Assembly: GCA_958295985.1 (NCBI GenBank)
Contig: OY282432.1
Coordinates: 372,001 to 436,000 of the forward strand
Reading direction: 5' to 3'
DNA length: 64,000 bases
Origin: an uncultured Candidatus Binatia bacterium
GTDB lineage: Bacteria; Desulfobacterota; Binatia; UBA9968; JAJDTQ01
Under the pieces are notes generated by a model. It made no database searches and was not told the origin of the DNA. It saw only the letters and a list, made by a program, of their open reading frames with translations. The position numbers and the translations under genes were made by a program. This document shows, piece by piece, positions 44,977 to 54,021 of the stretch (its first letter is position 1; each line of letters begins with the position of its first letter).

Positions 44977-45865
44977 TGCGGCAATGGACACCGCCGGGCG
45001 CCGGTCCCCCGCCACCGCCGCCCGAAGCCCCTGGCGCGCCGCGGCTGCGCACCTCCGGCAGAACCGCGCCGCCATGGCCGGTTCGGCCACGCTTGGCGTT
45101 CTCGCCGTCCTCGCCGTCGCCGTCCCGATGCTCTCGCCCTACGCCATCGACGAGATCTTCTGGGACGCCATCGGCACCGGCCCCTCCCTTGCCGAGGGAC
45201 ACCTGTTCGGCACCGACGCCAACGGGCGGGACCTGCTGCTGCGCACGCTCTACGCCGGCCGCATCTCCCTGTCGGTAGGGCTCGCGGCGTCGGTGGTCAG
45301 CGTTCTCGTGGGGGTCGCCTGGGGCACGGTCGCCGGATACTTCGGCGGGGTCACCGACTCCCTCATGATGCGCTTCGTGGATGTCCTCTACGCCCTCCCC
45401 TTCATGTTCTTCGTCATCCTGCTGATGGTCTATTTCGGCCGCCACGTGGTGCTGATCTTCGTCGCCATCGGCATGGTGGAATGGCTCGACATGGCGCGGA
45501 TCGTCCGCGGCGAGACCCTCTCCATCAAACGCCGGGAGTTCGTCGAGGCGGCCCGGGCCATGGGAGCGCCGTCCATGGGGATCGTTCTGCGGCACGTGAT
45601 CCCCAACGTCTTGGGACCCGTGGCGGTATTCGCCACCCTCACCGTCCCCCGCGCCATCCTGTTCGAAAGCTTCCTGAGCTTCCTCGGCCTGGGCATCCAG
45701 GAGCCCATGACGAGTTGGGGGGTGCTGATCAGTGAGGGCGCATCACAGATGGAATCCCAGCCCTGGACCCTGATCTTTCCCGCCGCATTCCTCGCAGCCA
45801 CCCTTTTCAGCCTCAATTTCCTGGGGGACGGCCTGCGCGAGGCACTGGACCCCAAGGAAAGATAG
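44969..45865 (+). CDS. Oligopeptide ABC permease OppC
   Basis: A 298-residue permease. Features are the cytosolic leader, a first helix around residues 38-58, [24 protein letters not shown]-loop [21 protein letters not shown], and the last helices with [17 protein letters not shown]. The ATG at 44969 overlaps the end of the OppB gene by eight bases and is preferred over an earlier start inside OppB. Immediately after its stop the sequence runs into the tail of a transporter ATPase gene, showing that the ATPase genes were deleted. Confidence 0.92.
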   Translation: MTNAAMDTAGRRSPATAARSPWRAAAAHLRQNRAAMAGSATLGVLAVLAVAVPMLSPYAIDEIFWDAIGTGPSLAEGHLFGTDANGRDLLLRTLYAGRISLSVGLAASVVSVLVGVAWGTVAGYFGGVTDSLMMRFVDVLYALPFMFFVILLMVYFGRHVVLIFVAIGMVEWLDMARIVRGETLSIKRREFVEAARAMGAPSMGIVLRHVIPNVLGPVAVFATLTVPRAILFESFLSFLGLGIQEPMTSWGVLISEGASQMESQPWTLIFPAAFLAATLFSLNFLGDGLREALDPKER

Positions 45866-45867
45866 AG

Positions 45868-45981
45868 ATCGAGGAACGCCTGGGCCTGACCTGCGTCTTC
45901 ATTTCCCACGACCTCAACGTGGTCCGGTTCATCGGTGACCGGGTGCTGGTGATGTACCTGGGCCGGCTCCGGGCCGGCTAG
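45868..45981 (+). pseudogene. C-terminal remnant of Opp/Dpp-type ABC ATPase
   Basis: In frame from just after the OppC stop the DNA encodes IEEERL-like sequence, then [19 protein letters not shown] and [10 protein letters not shown], ending in TAG at 45979-45981. FISHDL is the H-loop and the following strand is typical of OppD/OppF, but Walker A, signature and Walker B are absent. The junction with OppC indicates a deletion that removed one and a half or more ATPase genes. Confidence 0.75.
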
Positions 45982-46060
45982 CCCGATGCGCCCGGACGGG
46001 GAATTTGGATTGTTGAGCAAATCCAGCTAGTGACCCAGAAAACTCATCACGGAGGATACC

Positions 46061-46876
46061 ATGGCACACAACGTTGATGGGCCGCTTTACTATGAACGCA
46101 TGGGACGCACGGGGCCGGTCATGGCCTTCATCCACCCCAACCCCATGGACCAATCCTGCTGGATTTTTCAGATGGCGCACCTTTCCACTTGGTATCGGTG
46201 CATTAGTATCGACATTCCGGGCTACGGGCGGTCACCCAAGGGAGACGCCGGGCTTAGCATGGACGACATGGCTGAAGCCTGCTGGGAGGCCGTGGACGAC
46301 GCCTTGCCGGGGGAAACCGCCATACTCGTGGGCTGTTCCACCGGATCGGCCATCAGCCCGTTCATGTGTCACCAGCGTCCGGACCGGACCGCGGCCATGA
46401 TACTGACGGGCACGGGCTATACGCCCGGCAAGGAGTTCGCGCAGCGGCGGATCGACGCCTACACCGCCAACGGCGTCGATTATCGCTGGAGGTACGCGTT
46501 CGAGGACCTGAGCCCGGCATTCCGCGCTACGCCGCTGGCGCATTTCTTCGCGAACCTGTTCGCCGAACGCAACCCGTTCGCCGATGTCGAAACCATCATT
46601 CACCAGTTCAGGGCGCTGCAAACACCCGAGCCCGAGGGCCATCACGCGCGCATCGCCTGCCCGGTCATCATCCTGACCAGGAGCGAGGACGGCGCCCATC
46701 CAACCGCCTTTGCGCTGCAGGAGCGCATACCCGGCTGTGAGCTGAGAGTCCTGCCCGGCGCCGGTCACGCCTGCCAGATCGAGCAGCCCTGGCTCTTCGA
46801 TCGGTTCATGATCGAGTTTCTCGACAAGCACGGCCTGTTCCCGGGCGACCCCAAACCGCTGGCCGGCGGCTTTTGA
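46061..46876 (+). CDS. Alpha/beta-fold hydrolase
   Basis: A 271-residue alpha/beta hydrolase: FIHPNPMDQSCWIFQ (oxyanion region), SIDIPGYGRSP, nucleophile elbow VGCSTGSA with Ser, an acidic residue in TRSEDGAHP and His in GAGHACQIEQP. Such proteins include esterases, haloperoxidase-like enzymes and C-C hydrolases; the substrate cannot be told. It starts about 80 bases after the ABC ATPase remnant and is followed after 58 bases by a 2-hydroxyacid oxidase gene on the same strand. Confidence 0.85.
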   Translation: MAHNVDGPLYYERMGRTGPVMAFIHPNPMDQSCWIFQMAHLSTWYRCISIDIPGYGRSPKGDAGLSMDDMAEACWEAVDDALPGETAILVGCSTGSAISPFMCHQRPDRTAAMILTGTGYTPGKEFAQRRIDAYTANGVDYRWRYAFEDLSPAFRATPLAHFFANLFAERNPFADVETIIHQFRALQTPEPEGHHARIACPVIILTRSEDGAHPTAFALQERIPGCELRVLPGAGHACQIEQPWLFDRFMIEFLDKHGLFPGDPKPLAGGF

Positions 46877-46934
46877 GCGGAGGATGTCCACCCGGATTTG
46901 ACGTCCGTAGCAGCAGGACCTTATTCTTTCAGGC

Positions 46935-48179
46935 ATGTTTCTGCTCCGACCTTACCTGAGACGAGCCCACGCACGCAGTGAGAAGCGCTGGGCCGGAGAG
47001 GTTGAGCGGTGCGTGACGGTGGACCATCTCCGCCAGGTGATGGAGAAGCGTGTGCCGCCCATCGTCAGGGAATACTACCGCGGCGGCGCCGACAACGAGA
47101 TCACCCTCAGAGACAACGTCGAAGCGTTTCAGAGGGAACGGTTCAAGCCCAGGTCCGGGGTCCGCCTTCCGTCAGTGGAGATGCGCACCGAGATGCTCGG
47201 TCACGAGATCGACCTGCCGGTGATCGCCGGACCCATCGGCAGCCCCCGGATGATCTGGCCCCGGGGCGAGGCCGTTGCCGCCAAGGCCGTGGGCGAGGCC
47301 GGGACGATATGCACGCTCTCGACCCTGACGGGCACGGACCTGGAGGAAGTCCGGGCCGCGTCGAAGGGACCGTGCTGGTTCCAGCTCTATCTCATCGGCG
47401 GGGAAGAGGTCGCGGCGCGGGGTATCGAGCGGGCGAAGAACGCGGGCTATTCCGCCCTCGTCCTCACCATCGATACCGCGGTCCCGGGAAACCGCGCCCG
47501 CCATGAATGGATGGGCGCTGCGCGGGCCATCAACGGCACCCCGATTCAGAAACTCAGGTTCGCCCCGCAGATGCTGCGGCATCGCTCCTGGCTGAAGAGC
47601 CACTACGCGGACGGCGGGATGATGCAGTTCCGCAACGTCATCCTGAACGACGGCACGCCCATGCCGTACACCGACATCGGGACGCAACTGCGCGCTTCCG
47701 CGGTCACCTGGGAGCACCTGCCGTGGGTCCGGGGAATCTGGGGTGAGGACAGACCCGTGATCATCAAGGGGGTGCAATGCGCCGAGGATGCCCAACTCGC
47801 AGTGGAACACGGGGCGGACGCCATCGTCGTCTCCAACCACGGCGGCCGGCAGATGGACCGCGTCTATCCGACCCTGTACATGCTGAAGGAGGTAGCGCCC
47901 GCCCTGAAGGGCTCCGGCGTCAAGGTCCTGTTGGACGGCGGCATCCGGTCCGGCGCCGACGTCGTCATCGCGTTGGCGCACGGAGCCGACGCCGTACTCG
48001 CCGGACGGGCTTACGTCTACGGTCTCGGCGCCGGCGGTGAGGCGGGTGTCCGCAAGGCGTTCGACATACTGAAGAAAGAGATCGAGGACACCATGCGGCT
48101 CCTGGGCTGCGGCTCGATCCACGACTTGAACGCCGGGACCCATCTGCTTCCCCATCCTTTTGCCGGGAGCCGGCCTTGA
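46935..48179 (+). CDS. FMN-dependent alpha-hydroxy-acid oxidising protein
   Basis: A 414-residue TIM-barrel flavoprotein of the lactate/glycolate/mandelate oxidase family: YYRGGADNEITLRDN, WFQLYLIG, LTIDTAVPGNRARHEW, IIKGVQCAEDAQLAVEHGADA, catalytic VSNHGGRQMD and FMN-phosphate loop DGGIRSGADVVIALAHGADAV. It oxidises an L-2-hydroxyacid to the keto acid, with oxygen, a quinone or a cytochrome as acceptor. The first 30 residues are not conserved, and the start could instead be a GTG at 47012. Confidence 0.87.
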   Translation: MFLLRPYLRRAHARSEKRWAGEVERCVTVDHLRQVMEKRVPPIVREYYRGGADNEITLRDNVEAFQRERFKPRSGVRLPSVEMRTEMLGHEIDLPVIAGPIGSPRMIWPRGEAVAAKAVGEAGTICTLSTLTGTDLEEVRAASKGPCWFQLYLIGGEEVAARGIERAKNAGYSALVLTIDTAVPGNRARHEWMGAARAINGTPIQKLRFAPQMLRHRSWLKSHYADGGMMQFRNVILNDGTPMPYTDIGTQLRASAVTWEHLPWVRGIWGEDRPVIIKGVQCAEDAQLAVEHGADAIVVSNHGGRQMDRVYPTLYMLKEVAPALKGSGVKVLLDGGIRSGADVVIALAHGADAVLAGRAYVYGLGAGGEAGVRKAFDILKKEIEDTMRLLGCGSIHDLNAGTHLLPHPFAGSRP

Positions 48180-48316
48180 TCTGGCTCTGGCGGGCCTCCA
48201 TGGCCGCTCCCCCGCCACCTGCCGCACCAGGGCTGTACCGCCCGTCAAAAGGCTCTCCCACCGCCCGGAATACGTTGGTGGTCTGCGCTTCGTGGTATGA
48301 AGTCGTCAGATGTTCT

Positions 48317-48324
48317 GCTAAAAT
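48317..48324 (+). promoter_or_regulatory. Possible extended -10 promoter element upstream of tetR-like gene
   Basis: TGCTAAAAT carries the TGn extension and a good -10 (TAAAAT, 48319-48324), in a locally AT-rich stretch 48 bases before the TetR ATG. The -35 region is poor, as is allowed for extended -10 promoters. Confidence 0.3.
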
Positions 48325-48371
48325 TTCGTAGACTCCAAAACGATAAAGGTGGCGCGCTAGAGGAACCGGTG

Positions 48372-48956
48372 ATGGGTAGACCGAAGGAGTTCGACGAGCA
48401 GGAAGCCCTGATGAAGGCCTTGCGGCTCTTCTGGGTCCATGGGTACAAAGCAACGTCCATACAGGATCTCGTGGACGGTATGCGAATCGGCCGAGGCAGC
48501 CTCTACGGGACCTTCGGTGGGAAACGTTCCCTGTTCATGAGAGCGTTGCGCCACTACGACAGGGATCGCGCGGATTTCTTTACCGATCTCTCGACATCGC
48601 AGCCGCGCCAGGCCGTGCTGACCCCGTTCGAGACGGTCGCGGACCGGGTGCTGGATGAAGGTTCCCGCGATGGTTGTTTTCTGGTCAACACGGCCCTCGA
48701 GCTGTCGCCGCACGACCCTGAGGTCGAATCCGTCGTGGCCGACGGTTTTGCCGACACCGAAGGTTTCTTCCGCACCACGATCGAACGAGGGCAGGCCGCC
48801 GAAGAGATTTCGCACGCCGTGGACGCGACTTCCACCGCGCAAACCCTTCACACCCTGTTGCTGGGCATGCTGGTGCTCGTGCGCAGCCGTCCCCGGTCGG
48901 CGTTGTTGCAGTCCATCGTCGAGCAGGCGGGCGGTTTGATACCTGAGCCGGGTTAG
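48372..48956 (+). CDS. TetR/AcrR-family transcriptional regulator
   Basis: A 194-residue repressor starting MGRPKEFDEQEAL. The helix-turn-helix spans about residues 20-55 (ATSIQDLVDGMRIGRGSLYGTFGGKRSLF), and the C-terminal domain matches the YezE-type (TetR_C_16) subfamily. GAGG eight bases before the ATG decides the start over an ATG 25 codons upstream. It is convergent with the heterodimeric ABC exporter genes and could control them or the upstream hydroxyacid oxidase; the target is not shown by sequence. Confidence 0.88.
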   Translation: MGRPKEFDEQEALMKALRLFWVHGYKATSIQDLVDGMRIGRGSLYGTFGGKRSLFMRALRHYDRDRADFFTDLSTSQPRQAVLTPFETVADRVLDEGSRDGCFLVNTALELSPHDPEVESVVADGFADTEGFFRTTIERGQAAEEISHAVDATSTAQTLHTLLLGMLVLVRSRPRSALLQSIVEQAGGLIPEPG

Positions 48957-49026
48957 CAGGCCCGCGCCCCACCCTTTCTCGAAGTTCCCGCGGAGGTCGA
49001 ACGGACGGGACCCCTTCGAGCCCCGT

Positions 49027-50910
49027 TCACGAACGCGCCGTCTCGCTCAGCGCATCCCTGATGAGGTCCTCGGGCAGATCGTCAAAGGAAGTGTAGTTGA
49101 GAGCGTAGAGCCTCGCGTACAGGCCTTTTCGCCCCGTCAGCTCCTGGTGCGTGCCGGTCTCGACGATCCGGCCGTCCTGCAGGACGATGATGCGGTCGGC
49201 GTCCCGCACCGTGGCGAGCCGGTGGGCGATGACGATGCCGGTGCGGCCTTCCAGCAGCGCGGTGAGGCCGATCTGGATCTGCCGCTCGGTGTAGGAATCG
49301 ATGTTGGCCGTGGCTTCGTCCAGCACCAGCACCCTCGCATCCGCCACCAGCGCACGGGCGAAGCTCAGCAGTTGGCGCTGTCCCAGGGACAGGTTCCCGC
49401 CTCCCTGATCGAGCACGGTATCGTAGCCGTCCGGCCAGCGCATGATGAATGGATGGGCGCCGACGATCCGTGCCGCCCGCTCGATGTCCTGGTCGGTGGC
49501 TTCGGCGGTGCGGAAACGGATGTTGTCCCGAATCGTACCGGTGAACAGGAACGGGTCCTGCAGCACCATGGCGATATTCTTGCCCAGCGCCGCGGAGGAG
49601 TAGTCCCGCACGTCGTGTCCGTCGAGCAGGATGGCGCCCGTCCACACGTCGTAGAAGCGGTGCAGCAACGCCGTCGTGCTGGTCTTGCCGGAGCCGGTGG
49701 GCCCCACCAGCGCCACCGTCTCCCCCGGCTCGATGGTGAAGTTGATGTTCTTGAGGACCGGTTGGTTTTTCTCGTAGCCGAAGGTGACGTCGCGGAACTC
49801 GATCCGGCCCGCGACGGTCTCGGGTGAAATGGCGTCGGGCTTGTCCTGGACCGCCAAGGGCACGTCCAGCACCTCGAAGATACGCTGACCGGAAGCCATG
49901 GCCCGCTGCATGATGCTGTACTGGATGGTGAGGGAGCGGATGGGATCGAAGAACCGCTGCACGTAGAACAGGAACGCGGCCATGACGCCGAGGTCCAGGG
50001 CATCGTCCAGCACCAGCGAGCCGCCCACCACCATGACGACCCCGAGGGCCGCGCCGGTCAGCGTGTCGACGATGGGCACCATGACCTGGGCGTATTGCGC
50101 CGAGCGCAGGTGGGCATTCAGGTTATCGGTCGCCTTCTCGTCATAGAGATCGAAGTTGATGGCCTCCCGCCGCATCCCCTGCACGGTACGCACCGCGTGG
50201 ATGCCCTCGGCCAGGGCGCCGTTGGCGATGGAATTGGTCTCCCGGGCGTGGCGAAAGGCCACTCGTGCCCGCGGCAGCCACACCATGCGGACGAAGAAGA
50301 GAATGGGCACTACCGACAGCGTCAACAAGCCGAGGTCGAAGTCCAGCCACAGCATGATGGCGACGATGCCGAAGAGCAGCAGGAGATCGCCGAACGCCGT
50401 GATGGAGTTCTCCAGGAACTCCTGGAGCGAGTACACGTCCCCCTGCAACCGCGACATCATGCGGCCGACTTCGGTTTTGTCCATGAACGCCAGGGCGACG
50501 TACTGCAGATGGGCGAACATGGCTCGGCGCAGGTCGAAGATGACCTGCTCGCCGGTGAGGCTCACCAGCCAGTCCTGCGTGAAGTTGGAGGCGTAGTTCA
50601 CCAGGATCACCAGGGCGAAGATGATGACGGCGAAGCCCAGCAAGCGGGTATCGCCGCCCAGGGGAACGATGGCGTGGTCGATGGCGTAGCGGATGACCAG
50701 GGGGATGGCCAACTGGGCGCCGGTAAAGAGCAGCAGGGCGCCGATGGCGGCATAGAGGCGCCGCCTGTAGGGATGAACATACGTCAGAAAGCGCCGCACC
50801 ACGTGCCGGTCGAAGGCGGCGCCGAACATCTCCTCGTCGCGGCTGATCTGCGAGCCCACCACGGCCCGCGGCGGACGCGTCCGGCCCTCCCAGGCTTTCA
50901 CGGCGCTCAT
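49027..50910 (-). CDS. ABC exporter half-transporter, subunit with catalytic Walker B
   Basis: A 627-residue type IV exporter half: six helices within residues 30-340, then an NBD with Walker A GPTGSGKTS, signature NLSLGQRQL (deviating from LSGGQ) and Walker B VLVLDEATANID with the catalytic Glu. Its partner has the complementary pattern, so the two form a heterodimer with one consensus and one degenerate ATP site, as in TM287/288 or BmrCD. The genes overlap by four bases. The likely role is multidrug or lipid export. Confidence 0.9.
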   Translation of the reverse strand: MSAVKAWEGRTRPPRAVVGSQISRDEEMFGAAFDRHVVRRFLTYVHPYRRRLYAAIGALLLFTGAQLAIPLVIRYAIDHAIVPLGGDTRLLGFAVIIFALVILVNYASNFTQDWLVSLTGEQVIFDLRRAMFAHLQYVALAFMDKTEVGRMMSRLQGDVYSLQEFLENSITAFGDLLLLFGIVAIMLWLDFDLGLLTLSVVPILFFVRMVWLPRARVAFRHARETNSIANGALAEGIHAVRTVQGMRREAINFDLYDEKATDNLNAHLRSAQYAQVMVPIVDTLTGAALGVVMVVGGSLVLDDALDLGVMAAFLFYVQRFFDPIRSLTIQYSIMQRAMASGQRIFEVLDVPLAVQDKPDAISPETVAGRIEFRDVTFGYEKNQPVLKNINFTIEPGETVALVGPTGSGKTSTTALLHRFYDVWTGAILLDGHDVRDYSSAALGKNIAMVLQDPFLFTGTIRDNIRFRTAEATDQDIERAARIVGAHPFIMRWPDGYDTVLDQGGGNLSLGQRQLLSFARALVADARVLVLDEATANIDSYTERQIQIGLTALLEGRTGIVIAHRLATVRDADRIIVLQDGRIVETGTHQELTGRKGLYARLYALNYTSFDDLPEDLIRDALSETARS

Positions 50911-52847
50911 GCCCGTCTTCCCTCCGTGACCCCGGCTTCCGCCGCAAGGTCCACGATATCCTGAAGGGGGCCGTCAAGGGTCTGCAGGGCGAACAGCGCC
51001 GCGTATCTCCCGCGCAACGCCACCAGCGCGTCATGGGCGCCGCGTTCCACGATGCGCCCGTCCTCGATGAAGATGATCTCGTCGGCGTGGCGCAACGCCC
51101 CGAGGCGATGAGAGACGATGAGGGTGGCGCAATTCTTCGTGTGTTCCCTGAGCGCTTCGCGAATACGCTGCTCGGTACCGGCGTCGATGGCGGCCATGGA
51201 GTCGTCGAGCACCAGGACCGCCGGCCGCAGCATCGCGGTCCGGGCGATGGCTACGCGCTGCTTCTGCCCACCGGACAGCGACACCCCGCGTTCTCCCACC
51301 AGGGTCTCGTACCGGTCCGGCAACTGGTCGACGAACCCGCCGATCTGGGCGGTGGCCGCCGACCCCTGGATGGCGGCGTCATCGGCCCACGGGTCGCCGT
51401 AGGCGATGTTGTTCTCGATCGACGACGTGAACAGGAACGTGTCCTGCTGGACCACGCGCACGGTCCGGCGGAGGGACTCGAGGGTGACGTCGCGAATGTC
51501 CTGGCCGTCCAGCAGGATGCGTCCGCCGGTAACGTCGTAGTAGCGCGGAAGCAGATGGGCGATGGTGGACTTGCCGCTGCCTGGAGGGCCGACGATCCCG
51601 AGGGTCTTGCCCCGTTCCACCCGGAACGATACCCCGCGCAGGACCGGAGGCGCGCCCTCGCCCGTATAGGCAAAGGACACGTCCTCGAACTCGAGGACGC
51701 CGTCGGTGACCTCCAGCGGCATGGCGCCGTCACGGTCGCGAATGGGCGGCTCCAGATCCAGCACCGCGAACAGCCGCGCGCCGCAGGTGGTCGCCCGGGC
51801 GAAGGAGTTCACCACCATGCCGAGCTGACGCACGGGCTGCTGGAGAATGGTCATGAAGAACAGGAACTCGGTCAGCGTGCCCACAGTCATGTGGCCGTGG
51901 ATCACCCGCGATCCCCCGGCCCACAGCACCAGGCCCATGGCCACGAAGAACGCGAAGTTCATGGAGGTGGCGGAGGAAACCCGCGTGCGGATGCGCCGGC
52001 CCGCCAGCGCCAGGGCGTGGTCGGACGCGGCCTGGTACTTGTCCAGCTCGTGGGGCTCCGCACCGAACGCCCGCACCACCCGGATGCCGGTGAGGTTTTC
52101 ATCCATGATCCGGCCGAGCACCGCCAGTCTCTCCTGCAGGATGAACCACATCTCCCGCAACCGGAGCCTTACGGTGGTGGAACGCCACGCCACGAACGGC
52201 ACGAAGCTGAGGCTCAGTAGCCCGAGGAACACGTCCGTGGACAGCAGCACGTAGGCCCCCACCCCGATGAGGACGGCGAACAGGAGCACCCGCAGCGGCC
52301 CGGTATTCATGAAGGAGCGCACCCCTTCCAGATCCAGCATTCCGCGGGTGACGAGCTCCCCTGTATGGACGTGGTCGTGGAAGGAGAAGTTCAGATGCTG
52401 CAACTTGTCGTAGAAGCCCAACCGCAGCCTGTACGCCAGGTGGTGGCCAAGCGTTTCACCGCAATAGTTGTGGGTCAGGGTGAACAGGCCGCGCAGGACC
52501 GAGGCGCCCAGCAGCATCAACGCGGCTTCGTACAGGGCCTCCTTCGCGGATTCCGGCGCGCTCTCCAGCAGCAGGACGGCGCTGTCCACGGCATCTCCCA
52601 GGTACTGGGGGATCATGAGCTGAAAGACCGCGGCCGCCAGGATCGCGGCCACTGCCAGGACCAACCGCAGCCGCTGCGTTGCCGCGAGCTTGAAGATCCG
52701 CCACAGGACCGCGGCGTCTTCGCCGGCATCGGAGGCCTTGTCGATGTCCATGCCGGCATACTTACGCGCGTACACGTATTTCCCGGCCGGGGGGTCGGAC
52801 CCGTTGCCGGAAGCCGCATCTCTTTCCAGTGTTCCGATAGTCGCCAT
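50907..52847 (-). CDS. ABC exporter half-transporter, partner with degenerate Walker B
   Basis: A 646-residue exporter half preceding and overlapping its partner. After an N-terminal cytosolic extension of about 60 residues come six helices, then Walker A GPPGSGKST, canonical signature VSLSGGQKQRVAIA and Walker B LVLDDSMAAID where Asp replaces the catalytic Glu. It thus contributes the canonical signature to the active site built on the partner's Walker A/B, while its own Walker site is the non-hydrolysing one. Confidence 0.9.
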   Translation of the reverse strand: MATIGTLERDAASGNGSDPPAGKYVYARKYAGMDIDKASDAGEDAAVLWRIFKLAATQRLRLVLAVAAILAAAVFQLMIPQYLGDAVDSAVLLLESAPESAKEALYEAALMLLGASVLRGLFTLTHNYCGETLGHHLAYRLRLGFYDKLQHLNFSFHDHVHTGELVTRGMLDLEGVRSFMNTGPLRVLLFAVLIGVGAYVLLSTDVFLGLLSLSFVPFVAWRSTTVRLRLREMWFILQERLAVLGRIMDENLTGIRVVRAFGAEPHELDKYQAASDHALALAGRRIRTRVSSATSMNFAFFVAMGLVLWAGGSRVIHGHMTVGTLTEFLFFMTILQQPVRQLGMVVNSFARATTCGARLFAVLDLEPPIRDRDGAMPLEVTDGVLEFEDVSFAYTGEGAPPVLRGVSFRVERGKTLGIVGPPGSGKSTIAHLLPRYYDVTGGRILLDGQDIRDVTLESLRRTVRVVQQDTFLFTSSIENNIAYGDPWADDAAIQGSAATAQIGGFVDQLPDRYETLVGERGVSLSGGQKQRVAIARTAMLRPAVLVLDDSMAAIDAGTEQRIREALREHTKNCATLIVSHRLGALRHADEIIFIEDGRIVERGAHDALVALRGRYAALFALQTLDGPLQDIVDLAAEAGVTEGRRA

Positions 52848-53014
52848 CGATCAGGGTGCAGGCTCCGTCTTCATGCCTGCGTGACACACGTCAGTGCCCG
52901 GTCAACCCATACTGAATAGTTCCTGACGGGCTACGGGTCAAATCTTTGGTCGCCCGGCCGCCGGAGGCCTCCCCTGAGCACCTTCCGGTCCCGCGAGTTG
53001 CTCGCCCCGCACGG

Positions 53015-53830
53015 CTACCAGAACCGGTCCGCCACCATCATCACCATCGCGAGGACGACCACGCCGACGACAACGGTCTGGAGCCGTCTCGGGTGCATCC
53101 GCTTGCACAGGGCGGCGCCATAGTGGACCCCGGCCAGAGACCCCACGGACATGAACACCGCGGCGGACGGATCGACGTCCGTGACGCCCTGACCCCGGCC
53201 GATGAACGCGTAGAGAGCGGACATCACGGTCATCAGGAGGAGCGCGACCAGGATCGACGTGCCCACGTATCGGGACGTCTCCCGGTAGAAGAGCAGCAGC
53301 GAGGGGATGATCAGGATGCCTCCCCCGATGGACGTCATCCCCATGACCGCGCCCACCATGAAGAGGCACGGGAACTTCACCACGGCGCCCCTTCCTGACG
53401 AGATCAAACGGGTGTCCAATCGTTCGTAGTCGAGCAGCAGCGCCACCAGCGCGAAGCAGATGGAAGCCATGACCATGTAGCCGACCACGTCCTGAAGCGT
53501 CTCGACCCCGCTCGGGGAGAGGGACACCCGGCTCCATTTCACCGCCAGTGAGCCGGCGATGACGCCGGGTACCGAAGCCAGAAAGAGACGGATGCCGGCG
53601 TCCAGGTTGACGGTTCCCTGCCGGTAGTGTCGCACCGCGGCCCAGACCTTGGTGAGAACGCCGTAGAGCCCCGCGGTCCCCACCGCCGCGATGGGCTCCA
53701 GCTTGATCACGAGCAAGAGGAACGGGACCGTCAGGACCCCGCCGCCGATGCCGGTCAGGCCGATCAGGAAGCCCAGCACGAGACCGGACATGAGAAAGAG
53801 AACGATGTCGGAGAGGATGACGTCGGGCAT
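53015..53830 (-). CDS. TauE/SafE (TSUP) family membrane carrier
   Basis: A 271-residue protein with about eight helices and two family repeats (GLTGIGGGVLTVPFLLLVI and GMTSIGGGILIIPSLLLF). Such proteins export sulfite, sulfoacetate or other organosulfonates. The ATG at 53830 (MPDVILSD) fits; a longer frame adds 60 residues without membrane character. It lies divergent from the LLM oxidoreductase gene at 54022. Confidence 0.85.
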   Translation of the reverse strand: MPDVILSDIVLFLMSGLVLGFLIGLTGIGGGVLTVPFLLLVIKLEPIAAVGTAGLYGVLTKVWAAVRHYRQGTVNLDAGIRLFLASVPGVIAGSLAVKWSRVSLSPSGVETLQDVVGYMVMASICFALVALLLDYERLDTRLISSGRGAVVKFPCLFMVGAVMGMTSIGGGILIIPSLLLFYRETSRYVGTSILVALLLMTVMSALYAFIGRGQGVTDVDPSAAVFMSVGSLAGVHYGAALCKRMHPRRLQTVVVGVVVLAMVMMVADRFW

Positions 53831-54021
53831 CGCGGTTCCCGCCCCATGGACGGGACTGCAAGGTGTTTGTCTCGTCGGGAACCGGGGTGGACTCTCTCGT
53901 CTCTTATTGCATTCTTCGCCGGTACTGTCCAGGAGGATGCGGCCGGGCCGCATTGACAGCGTCCACGGATCCGTCGTAATCCAGAACCCGGTTCTTTCCC
54001 GGTTCCGCACCGGCCCCGTCC

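Noticed and set aside
48180..48371. Minus-strand frame encoding TTNVFRAVGEPFDGRYSPGA upstream of the TetR gene
   Set aside because: It looks mildly protein-like but is short and matches no family I recognise, so it was not listed.
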